Made by a program: the position numbers and the translations under genes. Positions 51,160-63,730 of a stretch of DNA of 64,000 bases are shown here, piece by piece; within the stretch, counting starts at the first letter, position 1; every line of letters starts with the position of its first letter. The notes under the pieces are model-generated. The model saw nothing but the letters and a program-made list of their open reading frames with translations, was not told where the DNA came from and did not search any database. The DNA is from Channa striata (Eukaryota > Chordata > Actinopteri > Anabantiformes > Channidae), in the NCBI GenBank assembly GCA_033026295.1, contig CM065180.1, positions 17,353,023 through 17,417,022 of the forward strand. Direction: 5' to 3'.

Positions 51160-52507
51160 AGGGAAAAAAGGGCCATGCACTTTTGTTTCTACTTTAGTGA
51201 CACTTGTTGCCTTTCACAAGCAGCTTCATGCCTTATTTGGTCTCACCAGGCTTGAAGCGATTTTTGTATTTTTCACGAGTGGAAAAAAATCCATGTCAAA
51301 TGTCTCAATTTTTTAAAACCAAAAGTAGTTTCTCTTACTTTAAAAATGTATGTTCACACAAAGTCACACAGCTCAAGCTTAAAAAAGTTTGTATGTGCAA
51401 GTGTCAGTGCCAACAGCCTGTCTGTCGTGTACTCCAAATGTTGAGCAGGAGTCAGTGTAAAGTGAAGCCCTTCTCATGTCTGCTAACTGGAGGACAAAAA
51501 GATGTGAGTGGGGTTACAGCAATTTGTTTATTCTTTATATCAGGAAAAAAAAACATACCACATTCACATTCTTTTAGGATTTTTGAAAATAGTAATTCAT
51601 GACAATATTATATTTTTAATTTAAAATAAATTTATTAAGATTCTTTACACATCACTGATTGTGATTAATTTGCATATTATTTATGATGTACCATAAATTA
51701 GCTTTTTTACATTCAAAAATAACTTATTAGCAATTTATTCATGTAGCAGAGGACATTGTCAATAAAAGATTTTAGAAAACTAGAGTCATCTGTAGCTACA
51801 ATTTTGTAAGCTATTGCTGTCTTATATATTTGTTTCTTTACTTTGACTGTTCCAGGAAGCAGTAAAACTAAACAAACAAGTACAAAGAAACAGCCAACAC
51901 AATCATAACCGATCGATTCGCCACATGAGATTGTCTCTGTGAATATAAAAGTAATGAGACTGATTGCTGAGGTTACTGGTCTTGTGATGATTGCATATTA
52001 AAGGTGCCGACACCAGATCTTCTTTTCTGTTCAGTATGGCCACTTCTCATCAGAGTCCTGGTGCTCCCAGGCTGGGCTTTTTCCCAGAACGCTTCATTCA
52101 CTGACCACACCTTCAGCAGCTCAAAGAAACTTCTAGTGCAGCAATACTTCCCTCTCACAACTCACCTTACTGTCCATCAACCTTATCTGTATAAAGCAAA
52201 GACAGATGTGGGGGTGTGCAGCAATCAATTTCAAGCAAACACTTTTTTTCAAATTTTCATCTTGGGTGTAATCTCTAAACAGACTTTTTTTTTATTAGGC
52301 ACATTTTTAGCAATTGAAACAACGCTTCTCCTAGAATGTTTACACACATTAGAGAGATGGAAACTGAGACATGACAAACTTACAACTGAAATATCACTGT
52401 ATAAAAAGAAGTTTAAAGAAGTTTACGCATAAAGTGTTAGCCTCACCAACACAAGACAGTGACAACCGATGCAGCCCACTGCTGTGTTATAATCTGATTG
52501 TTCTTAC
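51160..52507. other. Presumed msrb1 last intron, last exon and 3' UTR
   Basis: By family structure this should contain the terminal msrb1 exon and its SECIS. Candidate minus-strand acceptors lie near 51490 (TTTGTCCTCCAG), 52411 (TTTTTATACAG) and 52057 (ACTGAACAG, poor pyrimidine tract). I scanned for ATGA...AA...GA stem-loops by eye and found none that pairs well. Confidence 0.35.
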
Positions 52508-53304
52508 CTTTAGGGATGAACTTCAGTGAGCTGCTGAATATTCAGAAACGTGAGAGTCCTTTGGAGGGACCATCATTCACAAACTCATGGCCAAGTCCAT
52601 TTCCACACTTCCCACACAGCACCTAGAAGAACAAATTACACTTATGATTCAGGTTTTTATATGTGCAGAGGATTATACTTTGTTTACAACCAGCTATAAC
52701 TATGATTTCCTGTATAGACATATATGTGTGCGTGTGTGTTTACTCTTCACTTTCTCTGCAGGATTTAATTAATAAACAAAGTATATTATGGAACCTTATA
52801 TGCTCCAGGTCCCTCCTTATGTTTGGACACGCTGTCCTCACGTATGGTCTCTGTGAAAGCTGGCCAGGGTGAGGAATGCTCATACTTGGTCCGGCTGGAG
52901 AAGAGCTGGTGGTCACACTTGGAACAAACATAAATCCCTGAAGAGAAAAACGAGGAACGTGAAAAAAAATTGAAAATACATATTGTTGTTAAGCGAACCC
53001 TATCACAAGCTTTCCATCACGTCAGGACTAACCAAACAGTTGTGCTGGAAACAGTGTAGCTAAATTTTAATGGGACGTGTAGATAATTCAGTGTGACCCG
53101 AAAAAACTGCTCCTCAAGTTATTCAGCGCTACAATGACCAGTTAGCTACGAATGGCTAGCTAATGCCGGGACTAACTTCTGCTTAACAGTCGCTAAACGT
53201 CGGAAACTAGCAGTAACAAGCTAGACAGACGTCCTGGTCGTGTAGGTACCTGGTTTAAAATTGTCTTTATAGACCTCTCCCCCGAAGAAAGAACAAAACG
53301 ACAT
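52508..53304 (-). CDS. msrb1: Methionine-R-sulfoxide reductase B1 (selenoprotein R/X); last short exon not located
   Basis: Exons 53250-53304, 52795-52937 and 52508-52622 join in phase. The protein starts MSFCSFFGGEVYKDNFKPG, then IYVCSKCDHQLFSSRTKYEH, SSPWPAFTETIREDSVSKHK and VLCGKCGNGLGHEFVNDGP, ending RF-Sec-IFSSSLKFIPK. Zinc ligands are the two CxxC pairs (VCSKC, CGKCG). The catalytic residue is selenocysteine 93, encoded by TGA at 52542-52544; human has Sec95. The protein reduces methionine-R-sulfoxide in cytosol and nucleus. Exon 3 ends at GGTAAG in phase 1, and a fourth exon with a few residues and the SECIS element is expected between about 51160 and 52507. Several acceptors there are possible and I could not choose. 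Tools that treat TGA as stop will truncate this gene. Confidence 0.95.
52542..52544 (-). other. Selenocysteine (UGA) codon of msrb1
   Basis: The in-frame TGA is flanked by the family signature RF-U-IFSSSLKF, and the frame stays open and conserved to the exon 3 donor beyond it. It is therefore read as Sec, not stop. Confidence 0.95.
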
Positions 53305-54113
53305 CCCGGCGTTTGAGAGAAGTCAGTGTGTTTGACCTGCGCCTCCGCTCAGCGTCGTCAGCTACAACTGTTGCAAGAACACTTCCGGTTTCAGCGTTTC
53401 CCCTTCACAATAACACGAGGAGGGAAGAATTATGACTGTTCGGTCTAATAATGACTTTAAAGGTATGCATTCATTAGATTACAATAAGCACGATTTTAAC
53501 ATAGATTTGGGGACAAAGTAGTACTGTTTGAGCTATTGACAAGAAGCAGGTACAAGAGGATTTGTATCTTAGAACAAAAATAAAAAAATAGCCCATTTAC
53601 AGAAAAAAATCCAACACTATAAAGTTTAATAATTTTTAATTTTAAACCATAGTTTGGGACCACTTCAGTTCAGTGGCTATCATGCAAGTTAAAGTATAAT
53701 TTGCTCTTCCAATAATTGAGAATCAAAACTACAAGAAAAAAAATTGCGTCATCGTTGTTACTTGGTCAACCAAAATCCAGCATATTATTAGACGTTTTTT
53801 CAAAATACTATACAGTATATATCGAGTATTTTGAATTGAATGTTTTGAATTTATTCGAATTATTTCAGGTTAATATTTTGAATTTTGCATTGATTTTTTT
53901 TGGTGGGATGAATAAAGTTTTTATCTAAATCACGTTTTGTCCCTTTTTTTACGCTTTTATTGTTAATAACTAAAGCCGGAAGTGGTATAGTGGCAGTTAG
54001 CGGAAGACCTTCGGCTGCGGCGGACAGGCTGGATCCTGGTGGACCAGATTTCTGACTTTATCCTGTTGATGTCGTCCCGCTGTCGTTGATGTTGTTGGCG
54101 CCGAGCCACAGAC
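53305..54113. promoter_or_regulatory. Divergent promoter region, msrb1 / zinc-finger gene
   Basis: The two start codons are 809 bases apart and face outward. ETS/GABP-type motifs lie near each gene: CTTCCGG at 53382-53388 and CCGGAAGT at 53976-53983. The middle is AT-rich and holds no gene. Confidence 0.45.
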
Positions 54114-55763
54114 ATGGAGACCACAATGTTCCAGCTGAGGTCGTTTGTTCACCAGCGGCTGTACGCGGCTGCAGAGGAGATCCTCGGAGAGGTGGAGAAA
54201 ACCATCACGTTAGCTTTGTACGAAGCCGAAGTCAGTCGATCCAAGGAGGAGGTCGAAAGTCTACGACATCAGCTGGAGCTTCTGCGACAAAAACCAGGTT
54301 TGGGGCTCAGTGGCTTTTCGGGGCTTCTGTTCAGTTATGGTGGTTGCTAAAGTAGCAGCTCGTCGTTTACGCATGCGCACACGCACGGTCCACTCAGCAG
54401 TGCTGTGAGAGCTTTGCTGCAGCAAGTAGAGATATTTGTATTCTGGACAGCTGCTGTGTTGTGCGTGAGGATAACTTTTTTTTTTTAACTAGAAACTGTG
54501 AGGAGAGGTAGGAGAGAACGCCCACGCGTGTTGGAGTTTCTGTGTTAAATGAAACTTTAAAAAAATCTCTTTACCTGAAACTGAAACATTGCAGGATGTT
54601 GGCTAAACTTTATGTGTGTCTCCTCTGCAGCTGCAGAAACTCCAAGAACGAGCAGCACTGTGGACCTGAGAGACAACTGTGTCACCCCACCGCTGCAGGA
54701 GAACGCGGGATGCTCAGCACCAGATGACCCTAACTTCAGTCCGAGGACCGAGACCCCAGGGCCGTCTCAGAGCAGTGACAATTTGGACAATAAACAATGG
54801 AACTACTGCCAGGCTGAAACAGACTTCAAGATTCCTGGGATAAAAGAGGAGCATGAGGAACTAATGGGCGAAAGTCAAACACCGGGGATTGTTTTCCCTT
54901 CTTTTGAAATTGTAAAAAATGAACAAAAACAACCGGAGACAGAAGTGTTATATGAAATGCAACCGATTTCTTCAGACTGCTCTTCAGCTCAGAGTGACAA
55001 TAATGGCAGTGATGAGGAGTTTGGCAACGGTGATAACAAGGATCAAACAGCATTGCCTTTCGAGAATTGCTCTGCTAAATATCAAAAGGATCGCAGTTTT
55101 TGCCATTTATGTGGCAAGGCATTTCAGTATATCGGCTCATTGATGAAGCATATAAAAGCACATGAGAGCCTAACTGACTGCACCATCTGTGGGATGACAC
55201 ATCAGTGTACAAGGGAGCTGATAACTCACTTGCAGAGTAACCACAAAAAAAATAATTTTTGTGATGTTTGCGGCAAAACTTTTTCCAGTAACCGTTGTCT
55301 CCGGCTGCATAAAAAAATTCACACAGGCATAAAAGAGTTTGTGTGTCAAGAGTGTGGCAAAACCTTTTACCGCAAAGAGCATCTTGTTGTGCACGTGAGG
55401 ACCCATTCTGGGGAGAAACCATATCACTGTGAGATCTGTGGAAAAGCATTCAGTCAGAGCCAGAACCTTACAATTCATAAAAGAAGTCACTCGGGGGAGA
55501 GACCGTACCGCTGTGACCTGTGTGGCAAACTCTTTAACACAAGCAGTCACCTCAAGACACACATGAGGTACCATTCAGGAGAAAAACCATACCCGTGTGA
55601 TATTTGTGGTAAACGTTTCCGCCAGAGTGGACAGATGACAAGACACAAGACCACGCATACAGGAGACAGGCCATATGCCTGTCATATTTGTGGCATGAGA
55701 TACAGGTTTGCACCCAATCTTAAGGTACACCTGCAAACCCATGAGAAGATAGCCAGTAAGTGA
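54114..55763 (+). CDS. C2H2 zinc-finger protein, eight fingers
   Basis: Two exons, 54114-54297 and 54631-55763, join in phase 1 to give 438 residues. Exon 1 encodes a helical leader (METTMFQLRSFVHQRLYAAA, then AAEEILGEVEKTI, then a heptad-like KEEVESLRHQLELL) common at the start of teleost zinc-finger proteins. A Ser/Thr/Pro- and acid-rich linker follows. Eight C2H2 fingers fill about residues 215-432, from FCHLCGKAF to YACHICGMRY. The second is atypical (DCTICGMTHQC). Standard TGEKP-like linkers (HSGEKPY, HTGDRPY) join the later fingers. A nuclear DNA-binding role is expected. No KRAB, BTB or SCAN domain is seen. This is one of a large fish family and I cannot assign an orthologue. Confidence 0.93.
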
Positions 55764-56438
55764 AGACGGGTAAATTAATGAGAAAGTTTGTGTGTGAGTT
55801 AGGCCGCAACGCTTTATATGCATCCCATAACATGTTTGCTTCAGATTGCTATAACTTATAGTGCAGTTATAATCACTATGAGGCATTTCTAAAAACATGC
55901 CTTAAGATTTGGGGTGTATATCATGTAGTTACTGGCTTGAACTGACACCATGATAACTAAAAAACTATTTACATGTATTTGGCACTTTTAAATACCTGAG
56001 GGAAGTTATCTTATGTTTGAGTCCTGATTATAATCAGGCAAATAGTGAAAACAACTATGTTGCTATGGGTGACAGGTGCAACTCATCTTTACGGACGGTC
56101 ATTTTATCAAGTCTATGCGTTGTGTTTACTAAGAAAGCATTTTTATTCCTAGTTATCACACAGACACATCTGTGGCTATTTAAATGTTTCTCTGACAGAA
56201 TTTAAAGAAAAAGTCCAGAGATCCCATTTACATGTCATCAGAAATGTTTGATTCTTGTCTGCCTAAGTGTGTTGACACTGATCAAGATGTTGACTGAATT
56301 GTACGTAAAACCAGTCTCACTTTCATGATCATGTCACAGAGCAATGCCTCTCAAGCTCTTCTGCTTGTGTTCTCATGTACGTATTTTTGTATGGTGTTGT
56401 GTGTTCTTATGGTAAAACCAATTTTCCATATAGCGGAA

Positions 56439-56444
56439 AATAAA
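56439..56444 (+). terminator. Polyadenylation signal AATAAA, zinc-finger gene
   Basis: AATAAA lies about 675 bases after the zinc-finger stop codon. A genomic A-run starts about 15 bases later. Confidence 0.55.
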
Positions 56445-59299
56445 GTTTAAAGTTCAGTAAAAAAAAAAACACCCTGCTCCTGTGATTTCTATGGTGGTGA
56501 CTTTGTGTTTAAAGTTACACTGATGTCAGTGAGTCAGAGTTGTCATTAAAATCAAGCCTGTGAAAACAGTCTTATAATGTCAGTGCCAACTTCTTACAAG
56601 ACTCACAGATGCTTAGATCTTGATTCTTGATGGTGAAAGCAATGTTAAAAAATGTGGTATATCAGCTGTACATATTTTTTTAATTAATCTTTAAACATAT
56701 TGCTAATATTTTCATTTTAAACAACTGACAGAAGTGATGAGTTTCTTAAATACAGTAGAAGTTTGTAATGTCTGACTGCACTTTTTTGTCACTACTGGCT
56801 CTCGTATCAGTGTAATTGTAAGGAGCTGGAGTATATTGCTGAGTTTAAATTTTAACTGAGGTGGGATTAGAGCTCATGAAGAGCCAAACATCCACTCATA
56901 CGTTATGTTCACGAGTTTGCATAAACAGACCACGTTCAGTAAAATTGGATAAAACAAATTAATACAGTAATGCGAAAAGTGATTTTAACTGCCACAAACT
57001 GGGGAAGCATCTATAAAGTAGTGCAATTCAATTTGTTTTCCTTAATTATTGTTAATGTCAGTGTTGTATTAAATTAATTTTCAGTGTGTGTTCATTCTGA
57101 TTTAATGTAGCATCTTAATGAGGCTTTGAGGAAGTTAAAGAGACAGAGAAGCTTACCAAGATCTAACTAAAAATCAGACATCAAAACTAATTTTATTCCC
57201 TCCAATATACATTTTATCAACACATACAAGATAGGTTTTTCTTATCATCATAGTTACAGTAAAAGCATAATTTCTTCTTCAGTGGTTTTACCAACAGATG
57301 GCAGCCAGTACCTGTGAAGTCATTATTTATGCGTGTGATTCAAGTGCACACAGTACACAGATAAAAATATGCACGTAATAACCGTCTCACACCTGCACAC
57401 ACTACTGCAGCAGGCAGTTCCAGTCTTCTGGGTCCAGTCTAATGTGTTTTGATACTCGGACAACTAGGATTCCCTTCAGTGTGAAGTTTACTCCCAGTGG
57501 AAAAGTCGTGTGTTAGAAATATTAGTTTACAGCAAATGAATTACCCTCTACGACCACAATAAATTGTAGGAATATTGTGACATTTTCTACTATTTGTTTA
57601 ATCCATTTTACAGTACACAAGCCTATTAATTTAATGTGAAAATAAATTATTTTTCAAACAAAGAATTATATTGTTAACCTCTACCTGTTTGCAGGAATTA
57701 TTGCAGCTCATGCTACCGGGGATCCACATGTATAAACATGTCCAAAATAATGCCTGCCCTGGAGAAAGTGTGCAGCCTACACTGTAAAAAAAATCGATTG
57801 TAGTGAAGTAATAAAAAAATCTGTTTACATTTTACATAGTAAAAGAAGAGGAGCTAGTCTACTATTTTGATTAAATCATCCAGTTTGGATATATATGTGT
57901 ATTTACTTATTTTTATTTGTTTGTTTGTTGAGTAATGAGTTCAGTAGGGAAAACCAAAGAGCTAAAACCTTCGTAAATTTCACTTAAACCTTTTTAGTTT
58001 TTCGTTCATTCCGTTTCCTGCCTGATTCATGACACTTAGATGTTAGATGGACCGGGGCATTTCGGTTTTGACCACATTGGATTGATGTTAAAAAAAGCTT
58101 AACAGGTTCACGAGAGTAAGTAAGTTTCTGTCATGTGTCATATATGTAACCCTGAGATCCACAAATACTTTATTAACATGTTTTTTTATGAATATACACT
58201 CACTGGCCACGTACACAGAGATGATAATTCCACTCTGTTTATTATTGAGGTTGCAGTGGGAAATGCATCTGTACTGGAGTAAAGTTTTGGCCCCCTCATT
58301 TATTTTAAAGGGTGCTCAAATCTTTAGAGTCTTTCTGACAGTTTTAACTTAAAAACTGAGAAATTATAATATTGCAATAGTAGAATTGATGGCAGAGCTG
58401 CTGTACTGGATTGTATTAGATTGTACTGGTGTACCTAATAAAGTGGCCAGACAGTGTTTATTATTAGGTTCTGAGAAAGCTCTGGAGTGTTACCTAACAT
58501 CAAGTATTTGTTATAATTTATTAGTTATTCTGTCCTTACTTGTTTCCAATATATTTTACTTGTTTTACTTTTCACTTTATTCCCTCAGCATTTTTTAAGT
58601 ACATAATTATGATTTGGTTTTTTAGAGTGTGCATACCTTTGTATCAAGGTTGTTTTTGCCTCAAATGTACAGAATATAACAACTATCTGTGCATTTATTA
58701 CTGTCAAGCATCGATCATATTTATCTAATAAAACATGACCACCAGTTTTGTTTAGGTGAGATGCAGCTTGTGGATTCAGGAGGAAGCTCAATAACCTAAC
58801 ATAAACTACATAATCCTTAATGCCAGTGAAAATTACCTTTTTGGCCTTTGGATCAGATGTTGGTCTGTCGGGACTTTTCCAGGTCGTGCCATTACATAAG
58901 TGCGCGTCCAGGACTGCGGTGTCAGAGCCCGGAGGAGGACGGACTCCGTCGACCGTTGGCCTCCCGCATCTAATCTGGATTAGAGTTTGCTCCAGTCTAC
59001 AGATGGGACTTCAGTAATCACATTATTCTGCATTTGGCTGACGCCTCTTCAAGCGGAAGTGAGGATGTCAAACGATGGCAACGTTACCGACGCGTTGACC
59101 GAACATAGAAACTATTGCTTTTGACTCGCAGCTGTTACGGACTTTGGCGATTTTGCGGCAAAGACCCGAAGCAGAGCTACGATCCGTGATCCGGCCGGAG
59201 CTCGGCGTGTTCCGCCTGCTGTCGGCCGGAGGACGGTGCGCATCTCCGCACAATGCAGCATCCATGATCCACACCGCAGCCTGAAGCCCATTTCTCAAC
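56445..59299. other. Intergenic region before the TEX2-like gene
   Basis: No coding exon was recognised. It contains the MITE-like copy at 58196-58457. GC-rich sequence from about 58880 onward leads into the presumed TEX2-like promoter. Confidence 0.4.
58196..58457. mobile_element. MITE-like non-autonomous element, copy 2
   Basis: The left end ACACTCACTGGCCAC and right end GTGGCCAGACAGTGT are imperfect inverted repeats. The right end also has GTACCTAATAAAGTGGCCAG, identical to the copy at 44389-44623. Both copies share GATAATTC followed by a CTCTGTTTAT-like core. It is 262 bases with no ORF. Confidence 0.65.
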
Positions 59300-59373
59300 A
59301 TATCGGTGGTTTTGAACGTCTCCCATAATCGGATATCAATGCAGGAGCAGCTGGTCGAGCATGACAGGTTCAA
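59040..59373 (+). promoter_or_regulatory. CpG-rich promoter and probable first (untranslated) exon, TEX2-like gene
   Basis: The stretch 59040-59340 is GC- and CpG-rich compared with its surroundings. A strong donor (CAAGTGAGTG, exon ending near 59373) follows. The next good acceptor before the coding exon is TGTTTCCAG at about 62152-62160. That this is the 5' UTR exon of the downstream gene is inference. Confidence 0.45.
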
Positions 59374-62160
59374 GTGAGTGTTGCTGTTTTTTCTGATTGC
59401 AGCACTTTTTTTTTCTAAAGTGCATGTGTCGTAGAATAGCTGCATTTATGAAAGCAGGTCAGAAAGTGCGCACATTGACAATGGATTCATGGATGTGGTG
59501 TCTATTAAAACTGCACTATGCATCATCTTAGGGAAAAAAGTTTATTGTCACTTGCCCATAATGAAGTCAGTGAACCTCATCCAGCTTCAGCAGCATGGCC
59601 CATGTGATACCCAGACAAACACACAGCTCGGTGCCAAATGTGTCAGTCAATCAGGGTGAAATGGTTGTTTGAGGACAGGATTAAGCGCAGGAGAACCGTG
59701 GAAACAAATGTCCTGATCCAAGCCTGTGTGGACAGGTCTAACACTGCAACTGCGTTTACAGGAAGACAAAAACATCACTTTTAATTGTCCCTGCTAAGCT
59801 GAGATGGAAAGGTCAATAGCAGGACAGAGTGAGGAAAAAATGATTTTTGGCAGGATTCAATCCAGCTGTCAGGGATCAAATGGGATTTTCACTTCTCTAT
59901 TTAATGCTTTTCTACTTTATGGCACTGACTCTTAAATCACTTTTTCATAAGGCCTATGCAATTTTAGTAATGTGGGAGCCTGACAGTGAGTATGTCACAA
60001 GGCTTACAGTTTTTTTTTACTAAGTCTATAATAATTTCAGGAATTAAACCATTTGTGGACAGGAAAGAGCTTTTTCACAATAGTCTCAAAGGTGTCATGC
60101 CTCATTTACTGTAAATCCATGGACCCTTTTCTTCCTTATGGTCTTGATAAACATTCTTCGATTTTTTAAGGCATTAACACAGATCCTTCTTAGATTTCTA
60201 CCCTTCACATGTGACAATTTGCTGGTTTTGTCACTTTTGGCTCTGAGAATTGAATTCTTTTAGTAGAGAGGTCAATAAAAAAACAATCATCACATGCAAT
60301 GTAAAATTTTAACTCGTCTGATTACAGTTTTGTTTTTCTTCCTATTGTTACTCTTCCACCTCCACCTAACACAAGTTGAAATAAAATATAAATATAAAAA
60401 CAGTAACGTGCTCTTATCTCAGTGGACAAACCACAAACTGAACTCTTGAGAGCTCTGGTGGTTACAGTAGGTTCTCTTATTCACAGTCCCAGCTGGAAAA
60501 GCTTTGAAGTTCTGCAGAGTCCACATTTCATTAAGCAGCAAAGGTTTTTCCCCGTCAGCATGAACTCATCCAAATTAACTCAGAAACAGAAATCGATTAA
60601 GATAATGCAGGGCTCTGGAAAAGGTTAAGCACTGGCGGAGCAGCAAGTTTAGTCATTAGATCTGACCAGCAGCCCAGAAGGTTCGTGCTGTTAATTCAGT
60701 AATATTTCTCTTTATGAACAGAGTAGAGAAAAGGGGAAGCATAAGGTAGATATGAAAGTTAAAATATGCACTACATGGTAACAAATTATTATATTAACCA
60801 GGTCAATGACCAGTCATTTTTCAGTCTCAGGCTGCAGCAGTTACTTTGAAAACAAGGTGATAAAAAGAAAAAAATGAGCTACGTTATAAATTCATAGTTA
60901 TTCAAGCTCCACTTACTAGCATCTTCTGTAGCTTTAAATGCACCACAAGTTTAAAAATAACCTTTCACTGCTAACAAAAATGAATATTTTTGCTGTGCTG
61001 GTGCATCATAAATAGTAAACTATTGTACTTTCTCATGCATTATTTTTCAGAGACAGTATTGTCCATAAACCAGCTTGTGAAGAGAACCCCACATTACAGT
61101 GTGTATGTGTCCTACAACTAACACAAGAGACTGATTATCAGATTTAATTCAACTATTGTCTTAATTTTTTTCCGAATACTGGCTTAATTTTTGCGTCATA
61201 AAAGCCTCTTTAAAATGGGAGATTATAGTCAGTCTGGATCGTCCCATGGCTGATGATTCTCAGTGAACTGATCTGCGTCTTAACTTTTATTATTGTAACT
61301 GAGCTCTTACTCTTAGTAGCAAATCTTGTGTTATCTGACTGGAGTCAGCTGTTTTAATTGTGAAAGAGTGAAAACCTTGCTGGGAAAACACACATGGACT
61401 TTAAAGAAAGATGTCGATCTCTACAGTATATTTACATGTGGATCTTTGTTAGGTGTTTGTGTAGGTGTGTGTCTTTAAATGGGATGTTTTAGAAACAGGA
61501 AACAGCACTCTGTCCCTTTCATCACAGACATGAGTGGAAGCCTTCACAGCCTTTCCATCTGTGCTTCACTTCAATCATAAATAGGTAGCAATGAGTTCGG
61601 AGAAATAAGCTTGTGTTTGAAAATTTACTGTGTGAAACCATCATTTTCGTCATCATTGTAAGGATGACAGTGCCACAGGAGAAGAAAATTTCACCAATAT
61701 TTATGAAGACGAGAAGAGCTTTGTTGTACTAGATGTGGTTTGGGACTCATTAGATTCAAAGACCAAACGTGTGTGAAACTGGCATAAGCAGCATAATGGA
61801 TGATTGCATCTAATTTTGGATTCGCTGTGACTGTATTTGCCAAGGGCTCCTTAGATGATTCCAGAAACAAAGTTGTGATTCACTCCTACTGAACGTCAGA
61901 CTGTGCATGAATTGACAGCATACAGAGTAACACCGATTTACTGAATATCTGCAGATCAACAGTAAAAACGACAAATTGAGGCTCACATAGAAGATGTGAA
62001 AGACTGATCTGAAGGTAAATGCAATGAGAAAATTAGAAAAGTTACAGAGAGGAGGGAACATATTGGAGCGACTCAGGTTTAGAGCAAATGTTATGCTGTC
62101 GAAATAATGATGTTACTTTGCTGAAACTATTTAAACAACCACATTTTTACATGTTTCCAG

Positions 62161-63437
62161 GATCTAAGCTATCGAAGGACATGCCTCTACAAGGTTTGGG
62201 TGTGACCACATTCTCACCGTAACCCCTGGTTGATGTCAGGATGGAGGACAGCAAGCTCATCTTCAGCTTGGACTGCCACGATGAGGGTCCCACTGTGGCT
62301 TTCTCCAAAGACAAACCACAAGCCTGGGAAACCCGGTCTGACCTCGGTCTGGGAATTGATTTGGACCTGAGCCAAAATCACCGCTCTCAGCCCACCTTCT
62401 TGCCTCACTCCCCTTCCTCCCCAGGCTCTTTAGCTGATTTGTCAGCATCATCAGCAGACCTGCTTGTCGGCACCAACCTAGTGAAATCCTCCTCCACAGA
62501 TCTTGAGCCAAAGGAGAACAGCTCCCTAAGAAGCAAACCTCTCCTCAGCCTGGTCAAGTCCCTGAGCACAGAAATCTCCCGCCGGGTCGAACCAGAGGTC
62601 AATCTGTCCAAGTCCGACTCCAAGCTGCATTTGCATCCCTGGAAACAGCTTACCCAGCCAAAGATCCCTGAGGCCAGGCCTGAAGCAGGAGAACTGAATG
62701 AGAATGATGACTGGGCATCGCCTCCTTCCACAGGCCGCATGTCTCCCACTGAACCTCGGGGAACCTCACTGATTGCTGAGCTGGAGGACACAAGGAGGAA
62801 GTTCTCCGAGGCCATGCAGGATCCTCTGAGCATGCTGAGTAAGATCATGGGGGACGAAGGCTCTGGAAGCCCGAAGCAAGGAAGGACTTGTGGGGATTCC
62901 CAGAGCAGCTGTGACAGAGAAGGGAGCAGCGAGGACATAGAACTTAAGTGCCGGCGAAGGACTGATGGAGAGACCAGAGGAGTGTGTGACACTCCCTTAA
63001 GAAAACCCCAAAAGGGTCCAATAATAAAAAGCCATGTCCCACCAGAATGTCATACCCACAACAGAGACAGCCATTTTGAGATCTGCACATATGGAGATAT
63101 GATTCAGGTGGTGGAGCTGCAGGGTGGATCCAGAGGGACAAGACACAAAACATGCACCCAATCGAGCCGCACAATCCCAGGCTCATCAGTGCCCCTTCAC
63201 TGGCTCTTCCCGGTGGGCCTCCTGGCTTATGGGCTGTTTGTGCTGCCCCTGCCTCCATATGTGACTGGTTTGTCTGTAGGGATTGCGTGTGGCTTCATAC
63301 TGGGCCTGGTGGTGGTCTTTATGTTTGCCCCACAACGATCAAGAGCCAGAAGCCACAAGGCCTCTCATTTCAACAAGTCCACAGCCCAGAATGTGCATCA
63401 GCTGGATGGAAATCTCACAGATCCACAAGTCCTGGAG
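62161..63437 (+). CDS. tex2l: TEX2-like SMP-domain lipid-transfer protein, first coding exon (3' part outside window)
   Basis: The exon probably starts after the acceptor at 62160. The ORF starts at ATG 62241 in a good context (AGGATGG) and runs 399 codons to a donor (GAG then GTAAAA) at 63437. TEX2-type motifs appear in order: SLVKSLSTEISRR, SDSKLHLHPWKQLTQPK, ELEDTRRKFSEAMQDPLSML with SKIMGDEGSG, and near residues 320-370 a two-segment membrane hairpin (LFPVGLLAYGLFVLPLPPYV, then TGLSVGIACGFILG) followed by FAP. Known family role: an ER-anchored protein whose C-terminal SMP domain moves lipids at contact sites. That domain should lie right of the window. It is shorter and more diverged than TEX2 before the membrane segment, so a TEX2 paralogue (tex2l) is likelier than tex2 itself. 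Confidence 0.85.
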
Positions 63438-63614
63438 GTAAAATTTAGTAAAATACAGTAGGTAGACAAAGAGGGACATTACATTTGAATCTCCCATATA
63501 ATTTGAAATTTGGTGTAAAATATTAAAGCTCAGAATCTTTTTTCTTCGTAAAATGTCATTCTAAAGAACATAAAGACCAACAATATCTACACGTGGACCC
63601 TATCTTTTGTTTTT

Positions 63615-63730
63615 AAGGCAGTGATTTTCAGACCTGGTCCTCAAGGCCTCCTTCACTGCTTGTTTTCTAACTTTTTAAACTAGTCCTACCCAGGGGGGCT
63701 TTCCTGGATCAGGTGTGTTCCATAGATACC
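63615..63730. repeat. Interspersed repeat fragment in TEX2-like intron
   Basis: The text around CAGACCTGGTCCTCAAGGCC and GGATCAGGTGTGTTCCA resembles a repeat common in teleost introns. Its class is not determined. Confidence 0.4.

Noticed and set aside
51973..52158. Possible SECIS near an ATGA at about 52085
   Set aside because: Only five base pairs form around the A-rich loop and the opposing GA does not pair in place.
52004..52432. 142-codon plus-strand ORF opposite the msrb1 last intron
   Set aside because: It has no motif, no splice support and poor composition, and lies in the presumed msrb1 intron/3' UTR.
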